This document shows positions 44,005-52,276 of a stretch of 64,000 nt of DNA, piece by piece (positions within the stretch are counted from its first letter, which is position 1; each line of letters starts with the position of its first letter). The stretch comes from Rhodococcoides kroppenstedtii (GTDB lineage: Bacteria; Actinomycetota; Actinomycetes; Mycobacteriales; Mycobacteriaceae): positions 1-64,000 of the forward strand of contig NZ_FOJN01000010.1 in assembly GCF_900111805.1 (NCBI RefSeq), in the 5' to 3' direction. The translations under genes were made by a program, and so were the position numbers. Under the pieces are notes generated by a model. That model had not been told where the DNA came from and ran no database searches. It worked only from the letters and a program-made list of their open reading frames with translations.

Positions 44005-44652
44005 ATGTCTCGCATCGCCATCGTCGGTGGCCACGGAAAGATCGCACTGAAGCTCGCGAAGCTCCTCACCGAGAGCGGTCACGAGGTGTCCTCCCTCATC
44101 CGCAACCCCGACCAAACGCCGGACATCGAACAGGCCGGTGCCACCGCCGTCGTCGCGGACGTCGAGAACCAGACCACGGAGCAGATCGCCGGCACCATCG
44201 CCGAGCACGACGCCGTCGTCTTCGCGGCCGGCGCGGGTGGCGGCAACCCCGACCGCACGTACGCCGTCGACCGCGACGCTGCCATCCGCACCGTCGACGC
44301 CGCCCAGTCGGCCGGGGTGTCCCGCTTTCTGCTGGTGTCGTACTTCGGTGCGGGTCCCGATCACGGTGTCGCGCCGGACAACTCGTTCTACGCGTACGCC
44401 GAGGCCAAGGCGGAGGCCGACCAGCACCTGAAGAACAGCGACCTCGACTGGACCATCGTCGCCCCGTCGTCCCTCACCGACGACGCGGGCACCGGCTCCA
44501 TCCGGACGAAGGAGCAGGGCGCGACCGGGGAGAGCGTCAGCCGGGACGATGTGGCCGCCGTCCTCGCCGCAGCGCTCGACACCCCCTCGACGTCACGTCG
44601 CATGATCGAGTTCGACCAGGGCGACACCCCGATCGCCGACGCCCTGGCCTGA
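44005..44652 (+). CDS. NAD(P)-binding epimerase/reductase-like protein (atypical SDR)
   Basis: A 215-residue Rossmann protein. The N-terminus MSRIAIVGGHGKIALKLAKLL is the dinucleotide-binding loop (GGHGKIA). VVFAAGAGGGNPDRTYAVDR and SYFGAGPDH follow, and the tail has DDAGTGSIRTK. It resembles the NmrA/YwnB group that acts as a redox sensor or small-molecule reductase; the substrate is unknown. Ribosome site AAGGGA lies 6 nt before the ATG. A strong terminator hairpin follows. Confidence 0.8.
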   Translation: MSRIAIVGGHGKIALKLAKLLTESGHEVSSLIRNPDQTPDIEQAGATAVVADVENQTTEQIAGTIAEHDAVVFAAGAGGGNPDRTYAVDRDAAIRTVDAAQSAGVSRFLLVSYFGAGPDHGVAPDNSFYAYAEAKAEADQHLKNSDLDWTIVAPSSLTDDAGTGSIRTKEQGATGESVSRDDVAAVLAAALDTPSTSRRMIEFDQGDTPIADALA

Positions 44653-44660
44653 CGCCGGGC

Positions 44661-44690
44661 GTGCGCCGCAGGCCTGACCCTGCGGCGCAC
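44661..44690. terminator. Bidirectional hairpin between convergent oxidoreductase genes
   Basis: GTGCGCCGCAG (44661-44671) pairs perfectly over 11 bp with CTGCGGCGCAC (44680-44690) around the loop GCCTGACC. It lies 8 bp after the SDR stop and 8 bp before the end of the convergent aldo/keto reductase gene. Confidence 0.85.
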
Positions 44691-44698
44691 GGGGGCCG

Positions 44699-45574
44699 TC
44701 AGTCGGGGGCGCCGATGTTCAGATCGTTCGGATGCGCCCCCACCCGCTCGCCGGTGTCGAGGGCGTCGATGCGCTGCAGGTCATCGTCGGACAGTTCGAA
44801 GTCGAACACGTCGATGTTCTGCGCGATCCGTTCCTCGTGCACGGACTTGGGGATGACCACCAAGCCGTTCTGCAGGTGCCACCGGATCATCACCTGCGCG
44901 GCCGACTTGCCGTAGGCGGCGCCGATGTCGGTCAGCGTCTCGTCCGTGAGCAAGGTGTTCGGCTTCGAGTCGCGCCCCCACCCCGAGTTGCTGGTGCCGC
45001 CGAGCGGGCTCCACGACTCGACGGTGATGCCGTGGTCGCCGGCAACGTGCCGAATCTCCTTCTGTGCCAACCGCGGGTGCAGCTCCACCTGGTCCACGGC
45101 GGGCAACAGTCCGCCGCGGTCGACCAGCAACCCCAGGTGGCGCGGCTCGAAGTTGCAGACACCCACGGCCTTCGCCCGGCCGGACTCGGAGATCTTCTCG
45201 AACGCATCCCACGTCCGCAGCAGCCGCTCGTCGTTCTGCAGCGGCCAGTGGATCAGGTACAGGTCCACGTAGTCGGTACCGAGCTTGCGCAGGCTCTCGT
45301 CGAACGCGGCCAGCGCGGAGTCGTATCCCTGGTCCGAGTTCCACAGCTTCGTCGTCACGAAGAGGTCCTCGCGCGGCACCGACGACGCCGCCAGTGCCCG
45401 CCCCACCCCTTCCTCGTTGCCGTACGCCGCGGCGGTGTCGACGTGCCGGTAACCGGCCTCGTCGATCGCGTAGCGCACGGCTTTCTCGGTCTCGTCGTTC
45501 GTGGCCTGCCAGACGCCCAGTCCCAGTGCGGGGATCGACGTTCCGGAATTCAAGGTGATCGTCGGAGTGGTCAT
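44699..45574 (-). CDS. Aldo/keto reductase (2,5-diketogluconate reductase type)
   Basis: NADPH-dependent carbonyl reductase of 291 residues. The catalytic tetrad is complete: Asp46 and Tyr51 in RHVDTAAAYGNE, Lys76 in TTKLWN and His109 in LIHWPLQ. LVVIPKSVHEERIAQNIDVFDF is the cofactor-binding end of the barrel. The chain is slightly longer than most relatives, with an insert near SNSGWGRDSKPN. The ATG at 45574 begins a standard MTTPTITLNSG start. The natural substrate is unknown. Confidence 0.87.
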   Translation of the reverse strand: MTTPTITLNSGTSIPALGLGVWQATNDETEKAVRYAIDEAGYRHVDTAAAYGNEEGVGRALAASSVPREDLFVTTKLWNSDQGYDSALAAFDESLRKLGTDYVDLYLIHWPLQNDERLLRTWDAFEKISESGRAKAVGVCNFEPRHLGLLVDRGGLLPAVDQVELHPRLAQKEIRHVAGDHGITVESWSPLGGTSNSGWGRDSKPNTLLTDETLTDIGAAYGKSAAQVMIRWHLQNGLVVIPKSVHEERIAQNIDVFDFELSDDDLQRIDALDTGERVGAHPNDLNIGAPD

Positions 45575-45608
45575 ACCCCCACGGTAGCCACCTGGAAGAG
45601 TGGTCGGT

Positions 45609-46424
45609 GTGAAGCTGTTCGCGACGGACCTCGACGGCACCCTCCTGCGCTCGGATCGCACCGTCTCCCCGCGCACCGCGGCCGCACTCCGGGCCGCCGG
45701 CCACGCGGGGATCGAGGTGGTGTGGGCGACGGCGCGGGCGCGGCACTCCGTGCACGAGTTCGCCGCGGCCTGCGGTTTTCGCGGAATCGCGTTGTGCGCC
45801 AACGGCGCCGTGGTGATCGACCTCGCGGACGGAACGCCGATGATTCGCAGCACCGTCGGACTGGACCCGGCGGCGGGTGCCGCTGCCGTCGACGCGGTAC
45901 GACGGGCCGTGCCGGGCACGGTCTTCGCCGCCGTGGGCCCGACGACGTTCGTCGCGGAGTCCGGTTACGCCGCCCTGTGCGTGTTCTCCGACCATCATCG
46001 CGAGCCCGAGTCGATGGTCCTGGCCGACGAGCGTTTCCCGACGCTGACGGAGGACGTCGTCAAGATCGTCGCCCGGCATCCGGAGATGGCGAGCGTCGAT
46101 CTCTACCGGGCGGCGGCGGACGCCGGGCTCGATCTGGCCGTGACGCATTCGGGTGCGCCCTACGTCGAGATGGCGGCGCGCGGGGTCTCCAAGGCCGCCG
46201 CTCTCGCCGCGCTCTGTCGGGAGCGGGGGATCGACGCGGTCGACGTGGCGGCCGCGGGCGATGCGCGCAACGATCTGGAGATGCTCGCGTGGGCCGGGAC
46301 CGCGGTGGTTCCGAAGAACGCCATCGCCGAGGTGCGGGCCGTGGCGGATCGGCTCGTGCCCGCCAACGACGACGACGGGGTAGCCGTGTACCTGGAGGAG
46401 CTCACCCGCGCCGAGCCGACTTAG
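45609..46424 (+). CDS. HAD-superfamily Cof-type phosphatase
   Basis: A 271-residue phosphatase. The nucleophile motif is FATDLDGTLL (Asp7, Asp9), and the C-terminal metal motif is AGDARNDLEML, with SKAAALAAL before it. Cof-type members act on sugar phosphates and cofactor phosphates such as FMN or PLP. The GTG at 45609 is chosen over one at 45600 because GGAAGAG sits 9 nt before it. The stop (46422-46424) falls inside the iron box of the next gene, so HAD transcription reads into that promoter. Confidence 0.82.
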   Translation: MKLFATDLDGTLLRSDRTVSPRTAAALRAAGHAGIEVVWATARARHSVHEFAAACGFRGIALCANGAVVIDLADGTPMIRSTVGLDPAAGAAAVDAVRRAVPGTVFAAVGPTTFVAESGYAALCVFSDHHREPESMVLADERFPTLTEDVVKIVARHPEMASVDLYRAAADAGLDLAVTHSGAPYVEMAARGVSKAAALAALCRERGIDAVDVAAAGDARNDLEMLAWAGTAVVPKNAIAEVRAVADRLVPANDDDGVAVYLEELTRAEPT

Positions 46425-46439
46425 GTTACCCTCACCTCT
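46421..46439 (+). promoter_or_regulatory. IdeR/DtxR-type iron box before the siderophore-interacting protein gene
   Basis: TTAGGTTACCCTCACCTCT matches the 19 bp IdeR consensus TTAGGTTAGGCTAACCTAA at 14 positions, with the left half-site exact. It covers -10-like TAGGTT (46422-46427) and TACCCT (46427-46432), the latter 8 nt before the GTG at 46441. Iron-loaded IdeR bound here would block the promoter, so the gene is probably induced by iron starvation. Confidence 0.7.
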
Positions 46440-46440
46440 C

Positions 46441-47169
46441 GTGAGCACTCAGACCAAGGGCTGGCAGGGCACCGTTCTCAAGTTGATGGGCGGCGCCGAC
46501 GTCCGGTTGACCGTTCTGCACACGGACGACGTCACGCCGCACTATCGGCGCGTGCGGATGAACGCGGGTGGGCTGTTCGTCCGCAAGGCCTACCACCCGA
46601 CGATGTGGCTGCGGTGCTGGTTCCCCACCGACGACGGCTCGTCGACGCTGCACCACCGCGCCTACACGGTCGTCGACCCCGATCCCGAGGCCGACGAGTT
46701 CACGGTCGAATTCGCCCTCCACGCCGGCGCGGCATCGGACTGGGCGCGACGCGCCCGTCCCGGCGACACTCTGGACGCGACCTTCCAGGGATCGAAGTAC
46801 GCCGTACCCGACCCGCTGCCCGCCGGATACCTGATCGCCGGGGACTCGGCGTCGGTGCCCGCGATCAGGTCTCTGCTCGGCGCGCTGCCGGACACGCTTC
46901 CGGTCACCCTGTGGCTCGAGACGGTCCACGAGTCGGACCACGACCTGCCGATCGCGGCCACCCCCGCGACCACCGTCCACCGCATTCCGCGACGCGACGG
47001 TGGTGCGGCCCTGGTGGAGGCCGTCCAGGCCGGGGTGTTCGACGCCCCCGATCACGCCGCCTGGATCGCGTGCGACACCGTGACCACGCGCGCTCTCGGG
47101 TCGATCTTCAAGTCCCGGTACGGGGTCGCGCGCGGGGCGCTCAAGGCCCAGGGGTACTGGATCGCCTGA
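46441..47169 (+). CDS. Siderophore-interacting protein (ferric-siderophore reductase, FAD/NAD(P)H)
   Basis: Releases iron from imported ferric siderophores by reduction in the cytoplasm. The 242-residue protein has the FAD-binding motif HHRAYTVVDPD near 77-86, EFALHAG near 97, GDTLDATFQGS, and the SIP C-terminal part with LIAGDSASVPAI near 140 and AWIACDTVTTRALGSIFKSRYG. No siderophore biosynthesis or import genes are in the window, so it works with genes elsewhere. The GTG start and iron box overlap, which fits direct repression by IdeR. Confidence 0.87.
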   Translation: MSTQTKGWQGTVLKLMGGADVRLTVLHTDDVTPHYRRVRMNAGGLFVRKAYHPTMWLRCWFPTDDGSSTLHHRAYTVVDPDPEADEFTVEFALHAGAASDWARRARPGDTLDATFQGSKYAVPDPLPAGYLIAGDSASVPAIRSLLGALPDTLPVTLWLETVHESDHDLPIAATPATTVHRIPRRDGGAALVEAVQAGVFDAPDHAAWIACDTVTTRALGSIFKSRYGVARGALKAQGYWIA

Positions 47170-47190
47170 CGCGCGGCGCCGTGGCCGGGG

Positions 47191-47724
47191 CTAGGGCCGA
47201 CCGTGGTACGTCTTGGCCGCGGTGGTCGACAGGAGGGCGACGATCACGAAGCCCATCAGACCGTTGACGATGGCCGCACCGATCGCTGCCGTGATCGCCC
47301 CGGCCGCGAGGAACGGGAGCACGATCACCGCCACCACGATCAGTCCCGCGATCCAGGAGAAGAACGTGTTCGGGGACGGCACGGCCTGGAACAGCAGGAG
47401 CATGAACGCGCCCGCGAGGACCGCGGCGAGCGCGCCGTAGATGCCCGCGATCCACGGGTCCGACAGCCCGTACATCCAGAAGACGCGGGTGTCGGTGCGG
47501 TTGTAGACGGCCTGCACGATCGCGGTGGCGACCCAGCCCGCGAGGAACGTCGTGATCGCGGTGGCGACCACCCCGCCCACGAAGGGGCCGACGTCGAACT
47601 TCAGGCCGGAATTCGGCTTCTGCGGCGGCGCCGAGTAGGGCTCCTGACGGCCGTAGGCGCGTGTCCGATCGTCGTACCCGCCCTGGTAGCCGCCCTGGTA
47701 CTCGTCGCGGTAACGATCGCTCAT
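47191..47724 (-). CDS. Hypothetical membrane protein with Tyr/Gly-rich N-terminus
   Basis: A 177-residue protein. Residues 1-40 are polar and rich in Tyr, Gly, Gln and Arg (DEYQGGYQGGYDDRTRAYGR). Four hydrophobic segments follow, including GVVATAITTFLAGWVATAIV and TFFSWIAGLIVVAVIVLPFL. I recognise no family with confidence. Start at ATG 47724 is preceded by GAGAGGACGGAGCTG, a plausible ribosome site. It lies just after the siderophore-interacting gene in convergent orientation and just downstream of the EspG gene on the same strand. Confidence 0.62.
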   Translation of the reverse strand: MSDRYRDEYQGGYQGGYDDRTRAYGRQEPYSAPPQKPNSGLKFDVGPFVGGVVATAITTFLAGWVATAIVQAVYNRTDTRVFWMYGLSDPWIAGIYGALAAVLAGAFMLLLFQAVPSPNTFFSWIAGLIVVAVIVLPFLAAGAITAAIGAAIVNGLMGFVIVALLSTTAAKTYHGRP

Positions 47725-47762
47725 CAGCTCCGTCCTCTCCTCGGTCGTGTGCCGGCCCAACC

Positions 47763-48509
47763 CTAGCCGCGTACCCCGCCGGGCGCGGGCGACACGGCGT
47801 CGTCCTCGCGGTCGGGGCCGGTGAGCAGGTGTCGAACCAGGGCGACCGTGGCAGCGGGGGAGGCGGGCTGCACCGTCAGGGTCGTCGCCGTCGAGGTCAG
47901 GAGGTAGCGGCCGCGTGCGGTGTCGATCCATCGGACGCTGCGGTCGGCCGCGAGGGGACCGTCCGGATCGTCACCGAGGCGGCCGACGACGACGTCCCCG
48001 ATGCCGGTGCGCGGGAGGGCGAGCACCGACCGCACCCGGGTCGCAGCGTCGTCCCGATCGCGGACGGCGGAGCTGGACGCCTCGATCGCGACACGGTCGG
48101 CCGTCGCCGCGGGCAGGTCGCCCGCACGTCCACCGATCGCGCCGACGACGGCACTCGGCAGCGCGGTCGCGGACAGCTCGTCGACGGTGACGACGCCGTC
48201 CGGCTGCTGCACGACGAGTACGGCGCCGGCGCCGGTGTCGCGCACCGCGGCGCGGAGGCGGAGCCGCGTTCCGTCGACGTGGACGCCGCACACGGTGAGG
48301 TGGCGGGCAGTGGAATCCATCGTGGCCGCGCCGGTCACGACGTCCCCGGCGACCAGCGCGCGGAGTGCGTCGCGACGACGGCCGGCCAGCGCCGCCGTGT
48401 CGGTGACGGTGTCGTCCGCGGCGGTCACGATCGGGAACGGTGGCCGCGTCCGACCCACCACGGCGCTCAGGACCTCGAACGCGAGCGGCGAGAACACTCG
48501 TGCCGTCAT
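47763..48509 (-). CDS. EspG-like type VII secretion chaperone
   Basis: Cytoplasmic chaperone of 248 residues for PPE proteins. The fold is mixed alpha/beta with no signal peptide. The family pattern is visible in FEVLSAVVGRTRPPFPI at the start and in ARGRYLLTSTATTLTVQPAS near the end, which aligns with EspG C-termini. Its start overlaps the stop of the PPE-like gene as ATGA (48506-48509), so the chaperone and its client are coupled. ESX core genes (EccA-EccE, MycP) are not in the window. Confidence 0.68.
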   Translation of the reverse strand: MTARVFSPLAFEVLSAVVGRTRPPFPIVTAADDTVTDTAALAGRRRDALRALVAGDVVTGAATMDSTARHLTVCGVHVDGTRLRLRAAVRDTGAGAVLVVQQPDGVVTVDELSATALPSAVVGAIGGRAGDLPAATADRVAIEASSSAVRDRDDAATRVRSVLALPRTGIGDVVVGRLGDDPDGPLAADRSVRWIDTARGRYLLTSTATTLTVQPASPAATVALVRHLLTGPDREDDAVSPAPGGVRG

Positions 48510-49939
48510 CCGATGACCGGCGGTGCCACCAGCGGGAGGTCGCCCACCAGCGCGTCGCCGTTGTCCGCCGTCACGAGGTAACTCGCTGGACGATGCTCGC
48601 TGTCGTCGGCGCCGCCTCGACCGGGCATCATCGCCGCCGGCCCGTACATCCCGCCCCGGCCGACCGCGGCGGCGCCGGAGGACCCCGGTGCCGGGGATGC
48701 TGCGGCACCGGTCCCGGCCGGTCCCACCACGCGCTCGCCGAGGATGCGCGAGCCGGGCCCGTCGGGGTGGGCCGCTCCGCCGCCCGAACCGACTCCGCCC
48801 CCGCCGACTCCACCCCGGCCGACTCCGGGTCCGCCGATGCCGGGACGGTCACGAGGTGCACCGGCCGAGGAGGACGATGCCGCGCGGACCGGGGCGGACT
48901 CGCTCGCTCCGAGCCGCCCCGGAAGGACGCCGCCGGGACCGCCGCCGGCTGTCGAGGTGGGTCCCGTCGACGCGCCCGCGCGATCGGCCACCCCGGGAGT
49001 CCCCGCACCGGTCCCGTCGACGGCCGCCGGGCCCGCGGACTGTCCCGCGCCGGCGGCGACGGTGTCGGCGGGCCCCGACGTCGTCGATCCGACGACACCG
49101 CCCGCTCCCGAGAGGGTCGACGTTCCGTGTTCGACACTGCCGAGGCCGACACTCCCGAGGCCGACACCGCCGAGGCCGCCGCCGGCCCCGGACCCGCCGG
49201 GGGCAGGGTCGACCGGGGGCGGCAGAACGGGCGCGGCCCCGTCGGCCCGCAGCACCGTCGGCACGTACACGGTGTTCATGACCGCGACGGCGGCGGCGCG
49301 ACGTTCCTCCTCCTCAGCGAACAGGGAGGTCACGCTCTGGACGGAGGCGAAGGGGTTCAGGGCCGCGGACGCCAGGGCGACCCGCGCGAAGTCCGACGGG
49401 GTGAAGGATTGCGGAGGGGGCACGTTCTCGCGGGTGGCGGCCAGTCCGTGACGAGCCACGTCCAGCTCCGCCGACACGGCGCCCATGAGATCCACCGACG
49501 CCGTCGACCGGTCGCGGTAGGTCGCCACCGCGGCCAGGGCGGCGTCGGCCGCCATACCCTGCCAGTCGGTTCCGAGTACGGCCTCGAGGTCGTGCCAGAG
49601 CGTGGTCACGGCCGCGGCGAGGCGCTCGTGCGCCATACGCCAGGTCTCCGCCCCGGCGTCGAGCATCGCCGGGGTCAGCTCCACCGCATGGCCCCAGATC
49701 GCGGGGTGCGACATGGCCTCGAACGCCTCGGGCACCACGCCGCCGGGGGCACCCGTCGGCCCGGCGACGGTGCCGTCGAGGTCCCGGTACCGCGCGAGCG
49801 CCCGCTCCCCGGCGGCGAGTCGTTCGCTGTCGTCGCCGGTCAGCAGATCGCTCAACGCGACCCCCGCCCGGTCGATCACGTGCGCTCCGACGTCGCGGGC
49901 CGACTCCACCCACGCCCCGAGCGTGTCCATGCCGCTCAT
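48506..49939 (-). CDS. PPE-like type VII secretion substrate
   Basis: A 477-residue protein. The N-terminal 190 residues are helical, with WGHAVELTPAMLDAGAETWR near 82-101 and a WxG-like turn in GTDWQGMAADAALAAV near 123-140. The middle is a Gly/Val/Ser-rich low-complexity region from about 228, with GLGGVGLGSVGLGSVEHG. The C-terminus SYLVTADNGDALVGDLP...APPVIG matches the end of PPE-like proteins I recall from non-mycobacterial ESX loci. A good ribosome site (GGAGGG) precedes the ATG at 49939. It would be exported with help of the EspG-like protein. Confidence 0.68.
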   Translation of the reverse strand: MSGMDTLGAWVESARDVGAHVIDRAGVALSDLLTGDDSERLAAGERALARYRDLDGTVAGPTGAPGGVVPEAFEAMSHPAIWGHAVELTPAMLDAGAETWRMAHERLAAAVTTLWHDLEAVLGTDWQGMAADAALAAVATYRDRSTASVDLMGAVSAELDVARHGLAATRENVPPPQSFTPSDFARVALASAALNPFASVQSVTSLFAEEEERRAAAVAVMNTVYVPTVLRADGAAPVLPPPVDPAPGGSGAGGGLGGVGLGSVGLGSVEHGTSTLSGAGGVVGSTTSGPADTVAAGAGQSAGPAAVDGTGAGTPGVADRAGASTGPTSTAGGGPGGVLPGRLGASESAPVRAASSSSAGAPRDRPGIGGPGVGRGGVGGGGVGSGGGAAHPDGPGSRILGERVVGPAGTGAAASPAPGSSGAAAVGRGGMYGPAAMMPGRGGADDSEHRPASYLVTADNGDALVGDLPLVAPPVIG

Positions 49940-49959
49940 GTCGATCCCTCCGGCCGTCC

Positions 49960-49977
49960 TCGGTGACGAGTCACCGA
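49960..49977. promoter_or_regulatory. Palindrome upstream of the PPE-like gene
   Basis: TCGGTGAC-GA-GTCACCGA is a perfect palindrome with 8-base arms, 21 bp before the PPE-like start and 50 bp after the PucR gene stop. The 2 nt centre is too short for a good RNA hairpin, so an operator is more likely than a terminator. Confidence 0.5.
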
Positions 49978-50026
49978 TCCCCTGCGGAGGTTCGACGCAG
50001 CGAGGACCCGAACGGTTCCCCGCGGG

Positions 50027-51322
50027 TCAGGCCCGCGAGTCGGCGGCACCCACCGCATCCGACCAGTGGCCCGACCGCACCAGGGCGAGGGTGAGGATCA
50101 GGCGGTCGTCGGGGTCGGCCGTACTGCGGCCGGTCAGGTCCTCCACCTGCCGCATCCGGTAGATGACGGTGTTGCGATGGCAGTAGAGCAGTTTGGCCGC
50201 GTTGGTGGGGGAACCGTCGGCCACGAGCACGTGCGCGAGCGTGCGCAGCAGCGTGTCCCGGGTGGCCGCGGGTTGGTGCACCAGGTCGCCGAAGGCGTGC
50301 TTTTCGATCAGATCGCCGATCTCGTCGTCGGCGGAGACGACGATGGCGGGCAGTCTGTCGGTGGCGACGACGGCGAGGCGGTCGCCGGTCGCGACGGTCG
50401 CGGCGGCGCGGGCCGCGGTGCGATACGCGGAGGCGAACGACGCCAACCCGTCGGCGGACGACGCGATGCCCACCGGTCCTGTCGCCCGCGGTGCGACGGC
50501 GTCGGCCACGGCGGACGTGCCACCGGGCCCGAGCCCGAGAAGACCGAACTGCACGCCGTCGCGCACGTGCCAGTACGACGAGGTGGTCACGTGGTCGACC
50601 GTGTCCTCGGGTGCGGAGAGCGGCGGCTCGCCCAGGTCGGACACCGCGCCGACGGCGCAGGCGATCGCCTGAGATGTGCCGAGCCCCAACGTGGCTCGGG
50701 CGTCGGCGGCGAACTGCGGGTCCGCACCGCGGCCGTCGCGCAGACCGTCGAGTACCGAGAGGATCTTCGACAGGTCGCGCTGCTGCATGCGCGCGGTCTC
50801 GCGCCGGTAAGCGTCCACCAGGATGGTGTTCTGGGTGTCGAGCGCCTGCCAGAGGCGTTGTCCCGCAACCAGAAGCAGCCGAGCCTCGAGCAACGACGGT
50901 TTCTCGGCGACGGCCGCGGCCAGTTCCTCCCACAGTGTTCGGGACCCGAGGGTGTAGGCCTTGAGCACCAGTTCCATCGGGATGCCCTGGCGTGCGCGCT
51001 CGCGCCCCGTGCGCCGCCACACGTCCGTCGTCGCCTCGGGTGAGTCCGGCATGCCGCTCAGTCGACGGAGCCCGAGGCGGATGTGTTCCCGCGTGCTGGA
51101 GCGAACGATGGACGGGATGTCCGAGCCGGCCGCCATGTACTCCGGGTCCTGCTCGAAGAGCGCCAGCGTGATCGAGTCCGCGAGCGCGTCGGACTCGGGA
51201 AGCAGGGTCGCCCAGGCACGTCGCACCGCGTCGCGTTCGTCCGGTGACAGTCGCGCGAGCACACCCGTGGCGCGGGCACGGGCGCGACCGACGTCACCTC
51301 GTCCGTGCGGCGGCGAGCCCAT
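50027..51322 (-). CDS. PucR/CdaR-family transcriptional regulator
   Basis: A 431-residue regulator. The C-terminal helix-turn-helix is of the PucR type: GSPTNAAKLLYCHRNTVIYRMRQVEDLTGR near 374-403. A GGDEF-like CdaR middle domain lies before it. The N-terminal 180 residues are helical (LALFEQDPEYMAAGSDIPS and GIPMELVLKAYTLGSRTLWEEL), as in RsbRD-N-type PucR proteins. The ATG at 51322 is chosen over 51391 because the extra codons use A/T third bases unlike the rest. It is divergent from the Liv-type importer operon and probably controls it. Confidence 0.8.
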   Translation of the reverse strand: MGSPPHGRGDVGRARARATGVLARLSPDERDAVRRAWATLLPESDALADSITLALFEQDPEYMAAGSDIPSIVRSSTREHIRLGLRRLSGMPDSPEATTDVWRRTGRERARQGIPMELVLKAYTLGSRTLWEELAAAVAEKPSLLEARLLLVAGQRLWQALDTQNTILVDAYRRETARMQQRDLSKILSVLDGLRDGRGADPQFAADARATLGLGTSQAIACAVGAVSDLGEPPLSAPEDTVDHVTTSSYWHVRDGVQFGLLGLGPGGTSAVADAVAPRATGPVGIASSADGLASFASAYRTAARAAATVATGDRLAVVATDRLPAIVVSADDEIGDLIEKHAFGDLVHQPAATRDTLLRTLAHVLVADGSPTNAAKLLYCHRNTVIYRMRQVEDLTGRSTADPDDRLILTLALVRSGHWSDAVGAADSRA

Positions 51323-51472
51323 GAGCAGAGCTTTGCGCACCGCGCCCGGAGAACGGGGTGAAATGACCGAAAACAGTGCCCCGGGACCCATCAGATTTGT
51401 GCGCTCCGCCCATATCCAGGACTGTGCGCAGCGTCCATAGTGAGTGCCACCCGAACTGTGAGGTGGACCACT

Positions 51473-52276
51473 GTGCCGCTGACCGAACCGTCACCCATCA
51501 CGACCGAATCCGTCTTCGCCCTGACCGACGTCACGGTCGAGTTCGGCGGCATCACCGCTCTGTCCGACGTCGGTCTGTCGGTCGGCTCGGGCGAGATTCT
51601 CGGCGTGATCGGGCCCAACGGGGCCGGCAAGACCACGCTGTTCAACGTGGCCTGTGGGCTGGTGCGGCCGCAGGCGGGCTCGGTGGTCCGCAGCGGCGAG
51701 CCGATCGCGCGCCTCCGGCCGAAGGACCTGCCTCGACTGGGTATGAGCCGCACTCTGCAGGGCCTCGGGCTGTTCGACCGCATGACCGTCCTGGACAACG
51801 TCATGGTCGGCGCGGACCACCTCTCCACCACCGGCGTCGTGAGCGCCCTCCTGGGGCTGCGATCGGCGGGCCGGGACACCGCGGCGCTCCGGGACCGCGC
51901 ACTGGCCGTGCTGGTCGAACTCGGCATCGACGGTCATGCGTCGCGGTATCCGCCCAGCCTGCCGTACGCGGTCCGCAAGAAGGTCGCGCTGGCTCGCGCT
52001 CTCGTGTCGGAGCCGACTCTGCTGCTGCTCGACGAACCCGCGTCGGGACTGTCCGACGCGGAGATGGACGACCTCGCCGAGACGATGCGGTCGCTGACCA
52101 CGCGCATGTCCATCCTGCTGGTCGAGCACCACATGGATCTGGTCATGAGCGTCTGCGACCACCTGGTGGTGCTCGATTTCGGCAAGGTCATCGCCCGCGG
52201 GACACCCGACCGGGTGCGTCGGGACCCCGCGGTGCTCGCCGCGTACCTGGGAGACGAGGTGGACCGTGAAGAGTGA
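51473..52276 (+). CDS. livG: Branched-chain-amino-acid-type ABC importer ATPase (LivG-like)
   Basis: A 267-residue ATPase. Walker A is GPNGAGKTT near 45-53, Walker B TLLLLDEPASGL, and the LivG-type ending LAAYLGDE is present. The usual signature LSGGQ is replaced by LPYAVRKKVALARAL, a known feature of LivG-type subunits (LPYGxQ). The GTG at 51473 is chosen because AGGTGG lies 6 nt before it; a GTG at 51440 is possible. It is the first gene of a five-gene importer operon. Substrate unknown: Liv-type systems take up amino acids, amides, urea or aromatic acids. Confidence 0.85.
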   Translation: MPLTEPSPITTESVFALTDVTVEFGGITALSDVGLSVGSGEILGVIGPNGAGKTTLFNVACGLVRPQAGSVVRSGEPIARLRPKDLPRLGMSRTLQGLGLFDRMTVLDNVMVGADHLSTTGVVSALLGLRSAGRDTAALRDRALAVLVELGIDGHASRYPPSLPYAVRKKVALARALVSEPTLLLLDEPASGLSDAEMDDLAETMRSLTTRMSILLVEHHMDLVMSVCDHLVVLDFGKVIARGTPDRVRRDPAVLAAYLGDEVDREE

